DNA of 26,352 nt from a virus, in IMG/VR virus record IMGVR_UViG_3300047551_003156, positions 1 to 26,352 of that record; one strand, written 5' to 3'. Shown here piece after piece: positions 1 to 7,079 of the stretch; the first letter of the stretch is position 1; every line of letters starts with the position of its first letter. The notes beneath the pieces were generated by a model. The model saw nothing but the letters and a program-made list of their open reading frames with translations. It had not been told where the DNA came from and searched no databases. A program made the position numbers and the translations under genes.

Positions 1-246
1 CACCAACCCAGCCTCAGGCTGAACCGTCAACTCGATGTGGTCATCAGGGCTGCCAGTACCACCCCACTCAACCGTCAACTTCACCGCCGTCGACGAAGTG
101 TTGACCGCATACAACCAAATCTCGTCAAGAGTCGTAGTCGTCGTCGAACCAGTATGAATCGTCGTACCAGCCGTCGCAGTCGCGGCAACCTTGATGGCTT
201 TACCATCCGTCGAACCGCTGAGAATCGTCTTGCTGTACGTTGCCAT
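1..246 (-). CDS. Small virion protein, N-terminal part (runs off left edge)
   Basis: The reading frame opens at an ATG preceded by a clear Shine-Dalgarno (AGGAG, about 6 nt upstream) and stays open for 82 codons to the window edge, so the C-terminus is missing. The translation begins MATYSKTILSGSTDGKAIK and continues with Thr/Ser/Val-rich strands ending EWGGTGSPDDHIELTVQPE. There is no charged helix or signal peptide. This looks like the small all-beta structural or decoration proteins that follow fibre genes in many tailed phages, but I cannot assign an exact role. The Shine-Dalgarno overlaps the stop codon of the 165-aa gene just upstream, which implies co-translation with it. The family resemblance is from memory and the function is inferred. 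Confidence 0.75.
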   Translation of the reverse strand, partial: MATYSKTILSGSTDGKAIKVAATATAGTTIHTGSTTTTTLDEIWLYAVNTSSTAVKLTVEWGGTGSPDDHIELTVQPEAGLV

Positions 247-254
247 TGTTGCTC

Positions 255-752
255 CTAACTGAAAATCTGGACTGGTAGAACGATTTGGTCGGTGTCACCC
301 GACGAAAGTGCCGTCGCCCACTTTACACCAGCCGTCTCCGCAGAGTCAGCCGTCAACACCGTATTGTTTGCACCCACCCCCACGCGCTGAACGTCGGTGC
401 CGTTGAACACCACGACGTCACCCTTCGTCGTGTAACGCGAAGCAAGGAAGTTCGCTTCGTCGGCTTCATCCGCCGAGAACACGGGGTAGATAGTCGCGCC
501 CGAAGCATGGGACTGGGCGGTCGTGTCATCCTGTGCGCGAGTAAGGGTAAGAGTAGAGCCGGAGATAGTGGCTGAGCACTTCTCTTCGCTGGCGGTCCCT
601 GGGCTGATGACCACGTAGAACGGAACGGATGCGGTTGACGGCCAGCCAGTGGTAGCAGCAATCGTGATTGACGTGTCACCGGACGCGAGCGCGTTGGTGA
701 TCGTCGTCTGGGCTGCTGCACCCTTGTACTGTCTGCGTGTCACTGCTGCCAT
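255..752 (-). CDS. Fibre-type virion protein, 165 aa
   Basis: This 165-aa protein has an ATG start with GAGG seven nt upstream, 7 nt after the stop of the 616-aa gene. It is rich in Thr, Ser, Ala and Gly. The segment SITIAATTGWPSTASVPFY followed by VVISPGTASEEKCSATISG is typical of phage virion proteins that carry a small beta-barrel ahead of fibre or tail-tip regions. The later part (residues about 90-150: DEADEANFLASRYTTKGDV, then GVGANNTVLTADSAETAGVKW) resembles the repeat found in phage fibre shafts and knobs, where NTVLTADS-x-TAGVKW is common. I infer a virion appendage protein, probably receptor-facing. No enzymatic motif is visible. Confidence 0.75.
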   Translation of the reverse strand: MAAVTRRQYKGAAAQTTITNALASGDTSITIAATTGWPSTASVPFYVVISPGTASEEKCSATISGSTLTLTRAQDDTTAQSHASGATIYPVFSADEADEANFLASRYTTKGDVVVFNGTDVQRVGVGANNTVLTADSAETAGVKWATALSSGDTDQIVLPVQIFS

Positions 753-759
753 CGGGACC

Positions 760-2610
760 TCATCTTACACTGCGCATGACCACTATAGCAGTGCCTTCGA
801 CGTCGTTGGCACGGTGGGCGTAGTTGATTGACCTGGCTTGGAACTGGACGTTTTCCACGACCACGGCAAAGGTATCGTCGTTTTCTTGGTAGGTGATGAC
901 CCTGGGACTGTCGACCAGGTCGCGCAGCAGACGCAGTTCTTGGTCGACGTCTTGCCAGTACTCCCGGCCCATGACGCTGAGCTTGTGGTGCATGACAAGC
1001 GGTACGGTAAAGATCTGGCTGCGCAGCGGTGCCGCGTAGGCCCTGGCCATCCAACGCGTGACGGTGGGTCCGGTGGTGGCGGTTTGGCGGGCCAGGGTCA
1101 GTTTGAGTTCTGCCTCAAAGACCCGGTCCTCCAATCCGTCTAACGTCTTTTCTTTTGCCCTTTGCGTATCGAACGCCGCGAAATCGTGGTACGCCCCGTT
1201 GTCTGACGCAATAGACGCGGTGACCGACCCGACCAGCGGATAAGTACGCAAGTCGATCTTGGGAATGAACTTCGCGTCCGGCACACCCCAGCGGTAGATA
1301 CCTGACGTGAGGTAGCCGGAAGTGACAAGGTTGGTTGCATGCGGGGTAAAGACGCCGACACCTGCGACAGTGAACAAAGGTTTGTTGTTGAACTCGTGGA
1401 TACACGTGACGGTTCCCTGGGCTGTTGCCATCAGGTCGGAAGCGTAGGCGGGTTGGTTGGTGGAGATGAACACGGAGATGTCCATGCGTCCGATACCGGT
1501 GGAAGTGGAGTCGTAGTTGCTCCAAGCAAAGTAAACGTACTTACCGATGCCGGCAAAAGTGTTGACACCTCCGCTGATTTCAATCAACGGACCGATCACC
1601 AAATTGCCGTCCGTATCAGCCGAGCAGAACCGGAAACCGGTCGTGGTGCCCAACACGATGTAGCCGAGATAGCCGTAGATGGATGTGATGATTTCACCCT
1701 GTGGCAGTTCGGCTGCCGCAGTGGGAATGTCAAGTGCGGTGCCGTCGGCTTTGATCGTGGTCTTGTAAATGATGCTGACGTTGCCACCGTAACCTGCCGC
1801 ATAGATGTGGGTTTGACCAGCAGCGAAACCAACCCATGACCAGTTCGTGTTCGGATGCGTGTACAAAGCACTGGGGTTGTTCGCCGACGAACCAGCAGAA
1901 GTCGTGATGTTCCAAATCTTGCGTTTATCCGCACCTTGCCCAGCCACCATGAGGCGACCCTTCACATACGCCATGTGCCCAGCCTCAATACCTGTGATGT
2001 ACGCCGACGAGGTGGAGATGCCAGCGTTCGTCTGATCGATGTCGCCGTTGTCATACGAATAGAACACGTTGTAGCCGTCAGAGGTGAGACTGTAAATGTT
2101 GGATGCAGCCGTACCAGTCACTGTGGTAACCGTCGAGAAGTCAGTCGTGTATTTGATGTTCTGCCCATCCGACCCATATAGTCGCCCATCGGCAGTCGTT
2201 GCGTACAAGTTCGTGCCCGAAGTCGGGTACACGTTCGTGGTGTCGGACAAAAGCGACAACGTGCCCTTGTCCCAAACATTCACACCCTTGGAGGCATTGA
2301 ATCTGAAAGGTTCGGAATCGGAAGCGTCGGAATACTCCTGACCAGATCCGTAGTGCCACGATGATTGAGAGCGACGCCACAAGCCCTGCGGATTGATTGC
2401 GCTTTCGCCTGGTTCTGCAGACTGGTCGACCGAGTCGCGGACGCGAGCATCGAACACGCGGCTCCACTGGTTGGACGCGGTGTCCACCATGTATGGACGA
2501 CCGTTGATTGCGACCGGGAACACGTCCGGTACGAGTTGGGATGCGCCAGTACCGGTGTAGTACGCGGGAGCCGGGCGGAAAGGCGCGGTGAATGTTGTGA
2601 GCGTAGCCAT
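760..2610 (-). CDS. Putative tail nozzle/hub protein, 616 aa
   Basis: A 616-aa protein starting at an ATG 3 nt after the stop of the 294-aa gene, with AGGAAG upstream. Most of it (residues about 90-430) consists of repeated short beta strands with aromatic and Gly-Asn turns (for example NLYATTADGRLYGSDGQ, DGYNVFYSYDNGDID and HIYAAGYGGNVSIIY), a pattern expected of beta-propeller blades. The C-terminal 150 residues are a mixed alpha/beta domain ending VVVENVQFQARSINYAHR. Large propeller-containing proteins directly after an adaptor gene are typical of podovirus tail nozzles (T7 gp12-like position) and of tail hubs. The role is inferred from architecture and order; no direct sequence signature proves it. 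A receptor-binding propeller is an alternative. Confidence 0.65.
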   Translation of the reverse strand: MATLTTFTAPFRPAPAYYTGTGASQLVPDVFPVAINGRPYMVDTASNQWSRVFDARVRDSVDQSAEPGESAINPQGLWRRSQSSWHYGSGQEYSDASDSEPFRFNASKGVNVWDKGTLSLLSDTTNVYPTSGTNLYATTADGRLYGSDGQNIKYTTDFSTVTTVTGTAASNIYSLTSDGYNVFYSYDNGDIDQTNAGISTSSAYITGIEAGHMAYVKGRLMVAGQGADKRKIWNITTSAGSSANNPSALYTHPNTNWSWVGFAAGQTHIYAAGYGGNVSIIYKTTIKADGTALDIPTAAAELPQGEIITSIYGYLGYIVLGTTTGFRFCSADTDGNLVIGPLIEISGGVNTFAGIGKYVYFAWSNYDSTSTGIGRMDISVFISTNQPAYASDLMATAQGTVTCIHEFNNKPLFTVAGVGVFTPHATNLVTSGYLTSGIYRWGVPDAKFIPKIDLRTYPLVGSVTASIASDNGAYHDFAAFDTQRAKEKTLDGLEDRVFEAELKLTLARQTATTGPTVTRWMARAYAAPLRSQIFTVPLVMHHKLSVMGREYWQDVDQELRLLRDLVDSPRVITYQENDDTFAVVVENVQFQARSINYAHRANDVEGTAIVVMRSVR

Positions 2611-2613
2611 CGG

Positions 2614-3498
2614 CTACTTCCTAAACTGGATCGGGTACTGTGCTTTCAGGCGGCTTGCTTCCGCGTGGATCCTGTTCCGTCTCAATGCGACGATGTTGCC
2701 GAACGACTTGGCTACTGCGTCCGGCGGAACTTCTTCAGGGCGGCGCGTGTCCGACTGGGACTCGGTGAAGTTGCGTTTGATTTCGCGGCCAGCCATCATG
2801 CGCATGATCACGCCCATCTCGATGATGTCATCGCACGTGGTCGGCAAGAAGCAGTCGGTGGTCAGGTCAGATGATTCGCTCGTAGCCCTGACAAACGGAG
2901 CTTTGTAGCGCACGCGCACGGTGCCGGCTTTGATTATCTCGTCAAACACAAGCGTGTTGCCCGACGCAAAGTCGCTGGTCGGCAGTCCTGTTTGCAGGCG
3001 CACGGTGCTGATGACCGGATAGTCATCGGCCAAGTAACGCAACCGCACGTCAATCAAGTCCAGGATCGTGCCAGATCCGGTGATGTTCAACTGACGATCC
3101 GAACCGTTGTAAGTCAAGCTTGTCGTGACCACGCGATACAAACCGTTGTTGCTCGACGACAAGTCGTCCAGTTCTGCGTTGACTGCTTCCAGCATTTGTG
3201 CGCGCGGAAAGCGCGGAGACAAGGTGACTATGACCCCAGAGGAGTGTGATGCTGCGGTGGTTCCGCCGTAACCGCGTTCGACCGTGAGCGTCTTGGTTGC
3301 CGGGTTGGCTTCCCACACGTAGAGCAACTCGGATTCGATTTCGAATACAGCACCAGCACGAAGGCCGCCAATATCGTAAGAGAGTACGACAGACGTCGCA
3401 CTATCATTGACGCTCGACGCCAACTTGTTGCGTTCTTCAACGACCCCTGCCAACATCTGGCGCGACGCCCTGTTGAGGACCGTCGCCACCGTAGTCAT
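2614..3498 (-). CDS. Putative head-tail adaptor / tail-tubular-A-like protein, 294 aa
   Basis: The ATG directly follows the stop of the 42-aa gene, with GGAGG 13 nt upstream. The protein combines a beta-rich domain (residues about 25-90: SVVLSYDIGGLRAGAVFEI, then LLYVWEANPATKTLTVERG, a fold seen in several phage virion proteins) with helices of the kind found in adaptor proteins (PRAQMLEAVNAELDDL) and a strand-rich core (LIDVRLRYLADDYPV). The C-terminal part has long helices with charged residues (DDIIEMGVIMRMMAGREIKRNF). Phage proteins with this make-up lie between capsid and tail genes and form the ring below the portal. The placement just before a large putative nozzle supports that role. 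It is an inference from layout plus secondary-structure impression. Confidence 0.6.
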   Translation of the reverse strand: MTTVATVLNRASRQMLAGVVEERNKLASSVNDSATSVVLSYDIGGLRAGAVFEIESELLYVWEANPATKTLTVERGYGGTTAASHSSGVIVTLSPRFPRAQMLEAVNAELDDLSSSNNGLYRVVTTSLTYNGSDRQLNITGSGTILDLIDVRLRYLADDYPVISTVRLQTGLPTSDFASGNTLVFDEIIKAGTVRVRYKAPFVRATSESSDLTTDCFLPTTCDDIIEMGVIMRMMAGREIKRNFTESQSDTRRPEEVPPDAVAKSFGNIVALRRNRIHAEASRLKAQYPIQFRK

Positions 3499-3627
3499 CT
3501 AGTAGTTGTATCCTCCGTAACCGGGGAACGAACCGGCTTGCGCTTTGGCGGAACTCTTGCGAGTGCGCTTGCGCTTCGTCGTCTTCGGTGCACCGGCCAT
3601 CTCTTTGGCTGGTTTCTTCTGGGCCAT
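3499..3627 (-). CDS. Small basic protein, 42 aa
   Basis: A 42-codon frame starts at an ATG that overlaps the stop of the 36-aa gene (TAATG) and ends immediately before the ATG of the 294-aa gene, so it fills the gap exactly. It begins MAQKKPAKEMAGAPKTTKRK, carries about a dozen Lys/Arg in its first 30 residues and ends in a Gly/Tyr tail (GSFPGYGGYNY). Such polycationic peptides in structural operons may bind packaged DNA or dock on acidic capsid surfaces. That role is inference. The overlap geometry and lack of any gap support a real gene. Confidence 0.7.
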   Translation of the reverse strand: MAQKKPAKEMAGAPKTTKRKRTRKSSAKAQAGSFPGYGGYNY

Positions 3628-3737
3628 TACTTCTTCTTGCCCATCTTCATTTTCTTGCCCGACTTCTTAGCTTCGGCCTTGGCCATCGCCATTCCCTTCT
3701 TGCTGTAAGGGAACTCTTTCTTTCCAACTTTCGGCAT
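3627..3737 (-). CDS. Small lysine-rich protein, 36 aa
   Basis: The ATG has a strong Shine-Dalgarno (AGGAG, 5 nt spacing) and lies 21 nt after the stop of the 90-aa gene. The peptide begins MPKVGKKEFPYSKKGMAMAK and ends GKKMKMGKKK; about 40 percent of residues are lysine. The MPKVGKKxFPYSKKG opening is a pattern I recall in tiny phage proteins from virion operons, whose function is unknown. It is translationally coupled to the 42-aa gene by a TAATG overlap. Possible roles are DNA condensation in the capsid or charge-mediated assembly; neither is shown by the sequence. Confidence 0.75.
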   Translation of the reverse strand: MPKVGKKEFPYSKKGMAMAKAEAKKSGKKMKMGKKK

Positions 3738-3758
3738 GACTGCTCCTGTTCTCGGTTC

Positions 3759-4031
3759 TTACCACTTTACTTTATCAGCCCAGTACGCGGCTGACATTTT
3801 GCCTTTGGCAATGTTCTTGGCGTGGCGTGCCTTAAAGGACTCGCGACGCTTCCGATATGCCTCGGACTCACCCTTTTTCTCGGGTGAACCCTGTACACCT
3901 TGCTGTCCAAAACGGATCAGCTTGACCTTGCTACCCTCTTTTGCCAGCACCGCGTGGGACTTGCTGGCATTGGGGGTGCGCTTTGGCTTGTTATATCCGG
4001 CGAACGTTTCGCCCCTGTACTTGATTGTCAT
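3759..4031 (-). CDS. Conserved basic phage protein of unknown function, 90 aa
   Basis: The ATG overlaps the stop of the 77-aa gene (TGATG at 4029-4033). The sequence has a conserved-looking core, SHAVLAKEGSKVKLIRFGQQ, then a helical basic tail (YRKRRESFKARHAKNIAKG) ending SAAYWADKVKW. I recognise this tail (ESFKARHAKNIAKGKMSAAYWADKVKW-type ending) from uncharacterised proteins in many unrelated tailed phages, where it often lies near structural genes. No catalytic motif is visible. Its repeated occurrence beside head/tail genes suggests a virion or assembly role, which is inference. Confidence 0.8.
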   Translation of the reverse strand: MTIKYRGETFAGYNKPKRTPNASKSHAVLAKEGSKVKLIRFGQQGVQGSPEKKGESEAYRKRRESFKARHAKNIAKGKMSAAYWADKVKW

Positions 4032-4264
4032 CAGTCTGTTGTTGCCTCCAAACGGGCGGACCCGTTTATCTGTTCTGGTTGACCACCAGTCTGTCGGATT
4101 CTTTTGTAGGCGTCAAGGTCTTTGTCCAACAATTTTTCCTTACGATTCAATTCCCCCACGGCTTTGCGGGTAGGGGTGGCCGACCCGGAAATGGCAACGT
4201 GCGCTATGCGGCAGCCAAAGCACCCTTCGACGTCAAGGTTTGGATGTGTCTCTTGGTGTTTCAT
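4031..4264 (-). CDS. Small CxxC protein (GCFGC motif), 77 aa
   Basis: The start codon is preceded by GAGGGG with good spacing, 16 nt after the stop of the fibre gene. Near the N-terminus there is HPNLDVEGCFGCRIAHV, with a His and two Cys that could bind a metal ion. It is followed by a helical region (NRKEKLLDKDLDAYKRIRQ) and the segment TGGQPEQINGSARLE. I recall this layout from small proteins in actinobacteriophage structural operons, function unknown. A single CxxC pair suggests either a zinc site completed by the nearby histidines or by a partner subunit. It is translationally coupled to the 90-aa gene. Confidence 0.78.
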   Translation of the reverse strand: MKHQETHPNLDVEGCFGCRIAHVAISGSATPTRKAVGELNRKEKLLDKDLDAYKRIRQTGGQPEQINGSARLEATTD

Positions 4265-4280
4265 TTGTCCCCTCTGGTGT

Positions 4281-5036
4281 TCATGTTATGTACGCACCGT
4301 ACCCGGCGGCAACCAGATCATCTTTCTCTGCCTGGGTTACCGGGTTGGCATGGCCACCGTGATAGGTGATCTCAACCACGCTGCTGTCGTTCTGCTCCGC
4401 TTCCGTGAACGTGCCGTCCGTGAGCTTGTAAACGTTTCTGCCTCGGGCGGTCGGCTGGAAGAACCTGAACAAACGCAATGCGATTCCGTCGGTACCCTCC
4501 TCGTACCAACTGACCAAGTCGTCGGTCGGAGGCCTGAAGAACATGACCTTGTAAAAGTTGATTGACTGGGTTCCCGAACCGGAAGACGATGCGGTGACAC
4601 TTACGACCCTGGCACCGACAGCCGTTTGTGTGCCAGTACCGGAGTTGGTGATTGTGCGCTTGTGGGTGATGAAAGACGTGGTCGATGACGACCCGTAACC
4701 AACATTGACAGCGCTTCTAACTTTTCCTGAAGTGTAGTTTGCTGTGCTACTACCCGTACCAAAACCAGACGCGGTCCTTATTGCAATAAGCAATCCGGTC
4801 GCTCCGCCCCCGGAAGAACCAAGTCCAGTACCAGTAGCCGAGCGTGGAAGAACCTCTATATATGCGATGCTGCTGCTTCCAGTTCCAGAACCTGTTGCGG
4901 TTCTCGGCACCACGCGAACGCCAGAAGCGGTCTGTGTTCCGACACCGGAACCAGTGGCATTCCTTATAACCGCGCCCCTGTAAAAAGAAGGCGTGTTTAC
5001 GAAAGATATCGTGAAATCAAGTTCACCAGTAGCCAT
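4281..5036 (-). CDS. Repeat-containing tail fibre-like protein, 251 aa
   Basis: An ATG with AAGG upstream, 13 nt after the previous stop. Residues about 25-165 are seven tandem copies of a 20-residue unit of the form R-(T/S)-A-T-G-S-G-x-G-(T/S)-(Q/S) followed by about nine beta-prone residues. The unit starts are at residues 25, 45, 65, 87, 107, 127 and 147. The C-terminal domain (170-251) is non-repetitive, with DDLVSWYEEGTDGIALRLF, a segment YKLTDGTFTEAEQ and an Ala/Gly end. A repeated thin shaft with a distinct C-terminal head fits a fibre or spike protein. Binding partner unknown. The position after the capsid gene and before the adaptor gene places it among the virion appendage genes. 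Confidence 0.75.
   Translation of the reverse strand: MATGELDFTISFVNTPSFYRGAVIRNATGSGVGTQTASGVRVVPRTATGSGTGSSSIAYIEVLPRSATGTGLGSSGGGATGLLIAIRTASGFGTGSSTANYTSGKVRSAVNVGYGSSSTTSFITHKRTITNSGTGTQTAVGARVVSVTASSSGSGTQSINFYKVMFFRPPTDDLVSWYEEGTDGIALRLFRFFQPTARGRNVYKLTDGTFTEAEQNDSSVVEITYHGGHANPVTQAEKDDLVAAGYGAYIT
4542..4964 (-). repeat. Seven tandem 60-nt coding repeats in the fibre gene
   Basis: The repeats are seen in the translation: Arg-Thr-Ala-Thr-Gly-Ser-Gly-Thr-Gly-Ser-type units recur every 20 residues (one spacing of 22). The DNA copies have diverged, so they are old repeats rather than recent slippage products. Confidence 0.85.
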
Positions 5037-5049
5037 GTGGCTACCTTAC

Positions 5050-5412
5050 TCAGTCGAGGCTGAGAGTCAGCGACGTGATTTGGAAAGTGTCACCCGCGGT
5101 GACCGCAGCAGAAGAAGAAAGAGCACCCGTCCACAGACAGTTGCCGCCACTTGATGCATCCCACAACGACCAATGCGAGTAGGTCTCGGTGGTCGAAACG
5201 TTGGTCCATTCGGCAGTTCCCGACGTGACCATGCTGCCGCTTGCAGCTGCGCTCCATGTCACGACTTTGCGCGTGGTCTCTGCGGCTGCGTTGTTCGTGC
5301 CGGCTTCGCCCGGATCCCCCAGATGAAGTTTCACGTAAGTGTTTGCTACGGAAAAGGATTGGTTACGAAGCGTGTCGAGAAGAAGATTCTCGGCGTAGTT
5401 GGAGATTGACAT
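5050..5412 (-). CDS. Beta-rich tail/fibre-associated virion protein, 120 aa
   Basis: I use the ATG at 5412 (MSISNYAEN) because GAGG lies 7 nt upstream; a TTG six codons earlier has no ribosome site. The protein has an N-terminal helix (NYAENLLLDTLRN), then YVKLHLGDPGEAGTNNAAAE and a string of strands with SHWSLWDASSGGNCLWTGAL. The combination LHxGDPG...TNN...W and HWSLWDA...LWTG is a widespread phage virion domain seen in tail fibre-associated or minor tail proteins, predicted to fold as a beta sandwich. It is the first gene after the terminator behind the capsid gene. Confidence 0.75.
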   Translation of the reverse strand: MSISNYAENLLLDTLRNQSFSVANTYVKLHLGDPGEAGTNNAAAETTRKVVTWSAAASGSMVTSGTAEWTNVSTTETYSHWSLWDASSGGNCLWTGALSSSAAVTAGDTFQITSLTLSLD

Positions 5413-5431
5413 GATTACCTCGCTGTTCAAT

Positions 5432-5471
5432 GATAGCAGAAGGGGCCGGGCGAGGGGATACGCCCGGCCCC
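5432..5471 (-). terminator. Hairpin terminator downstream of capsid gene
   Basis: On the minus strand GGGGCCGGGCG pairs with CGCCCGGCCCC (11 bp, no mismatch) around an 8-nt loop, starting 18 nt after the capsid stop. The following bases TTCTGCTAT are only partly U-rich, so termination may be incomplete. Partial read-through would lower expression of the tail genes relative to the capsid gene. Confidence 0.7.
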
Positions 5472-5489
5472 CGACTTGCTACTCGTTAC

Positions 5490-6443
5490 TTACGAGTTTG
5501 CGCCGATGCTCGACGACGACTCAACGCGGCGCAGTGACGCCTCGCGGAATCGGCCGTAGCCACCCAGCCAGTACCAACCAATCGGCTGGAAGCGGAAGAG
5601 GGTGTCGGTGATCGGACCACGCACCACGCGGGGGAACGGTCCGTTGCCGTCGACGACTGAGTGCGCCTTGGCCAAAGCCTGGCGACCCATGATCAGCGTG
5701 GCGTAGACGTCCACGGTGGAGCTTGCGCCCTCGTCCGTGAAGATCTTGCCGCGCGGCGTCTCGATGAAACGCACGCCTTCGAACGCGCCGATCTCGCCCA
5801 TGTAGATGTTGGCGGGATCGCTGTACACGTGCGGGTCACGCCACGAGGCGACGCCCGTCTCACGACGGAGGTCGTACGACACGTCCGGGTGGATGTAGCC
5901 CATGTACATGCCGCCGAACGACACGGCGTTCGCCTTGCGGAGAGCGGCGACGACCTTGCGGACGTCGTTCGCTTCGATGACGTCTTCGGCCTGCACCGTG
6001 GCGCGGCTCGACGGATCGGTTGCACCGCCGCCACCGTAGATCACGTTGGTGCCAGCCGAGATGACGTCGCGCACGACGCTGTCGATCGAGATACCGGCGT
6101 TGTAGCCGACGACGTTCGCCGCAGCAGCGTCGACGTCGAGGAACGACGTACCACGCAGCTTGGCAGTCGTCGAGACTGCGTTACCGTACTCGGTCAACGT
6201 GACGGTCACTTGGCTGTCGCTCATTGCGACGGCGGTGACGTCTGACGTTTCGGTCAGGGGCGTGTCAGCCACAGCAAGATCGTTGAAGATCGTGAACGTG
6301 ACTGCCGAACCCGGCATTGCTTGAGCGACCGGCATGACGTCGGCGACCGCGTCGAACAGAAGTTCGCTGCGGAGCGCGAAGTACGCAATCCGGTCAAATG
6401 CTGTCTGGTCTGTTGACAGACTCGACATTTGTGTATAGGCCAT
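5490..6443 (-). CDS. Major capsid protein, 317 aa
   Basis: The 317-aa product lies directly after the scaffold gene, ends in the hairpin terminator and has the make-up of an HK97-fold coat protein. It has an N-terminal arm (MAYTQMSSLSTDQTAFDR), a strand-rich P-domain-like region (VTFTIFNDLAVADTPLTE, VTVTLTEYGNAVSTTAKL), a long helix (VIEANDVRKVVAALRKANA), YMGYIHPDVSYDLRRETGV and a C-terminal section with WYWLGGYGRF. The YIHPDVSYDLR area is characteristic of the N4-gp56 family of major capsid proteins. A hairpin precedes the gene at 6469-6483. The ribosome site is weak (CAGGTAACAGG before the ATG). Assignment rests on order plus remembered family pattern; length is usual for the family. Confidence 0.85.
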   Translation of the reverse strand: MAYTQMSSLSTDQTAFDRIAYFALRSELLFDAVADVMPVAQAMPGSAVTFTIFNDLAVADTPLTETSDVTAVAMSDSQVTVTLTEYGNAVSTTAKLRGTSFLDVDAAAANVVGYNAGISIDSVVRDVISAGTNVIYGGGGATDPSSRATVQAEDVIEANDVRKVVAALRKANAVSFGGMYMGYIHPDVSYDLRRETGVASWRDPHVYSDPANIYMGEIGAFEGVRFIETPRGKIFTDEGASSTVDVYATLIMGRQALAKAHSVVDGNGPFPRVVRGPITDTLFRFQPIGWYWLGGYGRFREASLRRVESSSSIGANS

Positions 6444-6468
6444 GGCCTGTTACCTGTTCTTTCCCCGA

Positions 6469-6483
6469 CAGGCCGGGGGCCTG
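6469..6483 (-). other. Small hairpin between scaffold and capsid genes
   Basis: CAGGCC-CCC-GGCCTG forms a perfect 6-bp stem with a 3-nt loop in the 44-nt gap. There is no U-tract, so it is not a terminator. It may stabilise the 5' end of a processed capsid mRNA; function not shown. Confidence 0.5.
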
Positions 6484-6487
6484 CGGG

Positions 6488-6937
6488 CTAGATGTTTTCT
6501 GATTCTTGCCTTGCTTGAGCCAGCAGCTGCATCACTTCGTTCGCGTCCTTGGCTTGATTGATCCTGGAGTTCCAGTCAACTACCGGTTCGCTGGTCTGAC
6601 CAGCGGAACTTGCCTTCTGCATCCTGGCCCACGCCTGCTGCTCTTGTGTAGGAGCAGCTTGAGCTTGAGCCTGAAGCAGGTTGGCTTCTTCAGCAGCCTT
6701 CCGGATGGCTTCGGGAGTGAACTCACCTTCGTAGCCCTTGATGAAGTACTTAGCCATCGGAGCATCCATCGGGATACCGGCTTTTGAAAACGCCAGTTCC
6801 TTTTGAAGCTTCTCGGCTTCAGCGGCCTTTTCTCTCAAGGCCTTCACCTCGGACTCCAGTTCTTTCATTCTTGCTCGAACTGGATTCTTACCGGTTTGTT
6901 CTTGTGCCTCGTCCTCGAAATCGTGAACGTCTGACAT
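6488..6937 (-). CDS. Scaffolding-like protein, 149 aa
   Basis: A short, highly charged, almost entirely helical protein encoded directly upstream of the capsid gene. The ATG has GAGGAG six nt upstream. Residues about 20-48 (ARMKELESEVKALREKAA and following) form a coiled coil. A Pro/Gly segment (KAGIPMDAPMAKYFIKGYEG) separates it from a second helical, Gln/Ala-rich half (residues 85-149). This layout is shared by scaffold proteins of many small-capsid phages: a dimerising coiled coil and a C-terminal coat-binding helix. The role is to guide procapsid assembly before being expelled or degraded. Inference from position, size and composition. Confidence 0.75.
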   Translation of the reverse strand: MSDVHDFEDEAQEQTGKNPVRARMKELESEVKALREKAAEAEKLQKELAFSKAGIPMDAPMAKYFIKGYEGEFTPEAIRKAAEEANLLQAQAQAAPTQEQQAWARMQKASSAGQTSEPVVDWNSRINQAKDANEVMQLLAQARQESENI

Positions 6938-6954
6938 GTCTCACTCCTCGCCCA

Positions 6955-6979
6955 CTTCGGACGCGGAGGTTGTCCGAAG
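6955..6979 (-). promoter_or_regulatory. 5' leader hairpin of scaffold/capsid mRNA
   Basis: In the minus-strand leader, CTTCGGAC pairs with GTCCGAAG (8 bp) around the loop AACCTCCGC. The loop carries CCTCC, complementary to part of the GAGGAG ribosome site about 15 nt downstream. A role in translation control or transcript stability is possible but unproven. Confidence 0.45.
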
Positions 6980-7047
6980 GCTGCTTCACCCTTGTGTTTC
7001 ACGTTGAAGCCGGGGCTCTCCAACGGTGTCCCTTGTGGAACGAGTCC

Positions 7048-7076
7048 AGTGTATCGACGAATTCAGACCTTGTCAA
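7048..7076 (-). promoter_or_regulatory. Sigma70-type promoter for scaffold and capsid genes
   Basis: Minus-strand TTGACA at 7071-7076 (a perfect -35), a 17-bp spacer and TACACT at 7048-7053 (-10). The -35 begins 4 nt after the stop of the 388-aa gene. The predicted start near 7041 gives a leader of about 100 nt before the scaffold ATG. This is the best canonical promoter in the window and would give the coat genes their own supply of mRNA inside the long late operon. Confidence 0.75.
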
Positions 7077-7079
7077 GGC

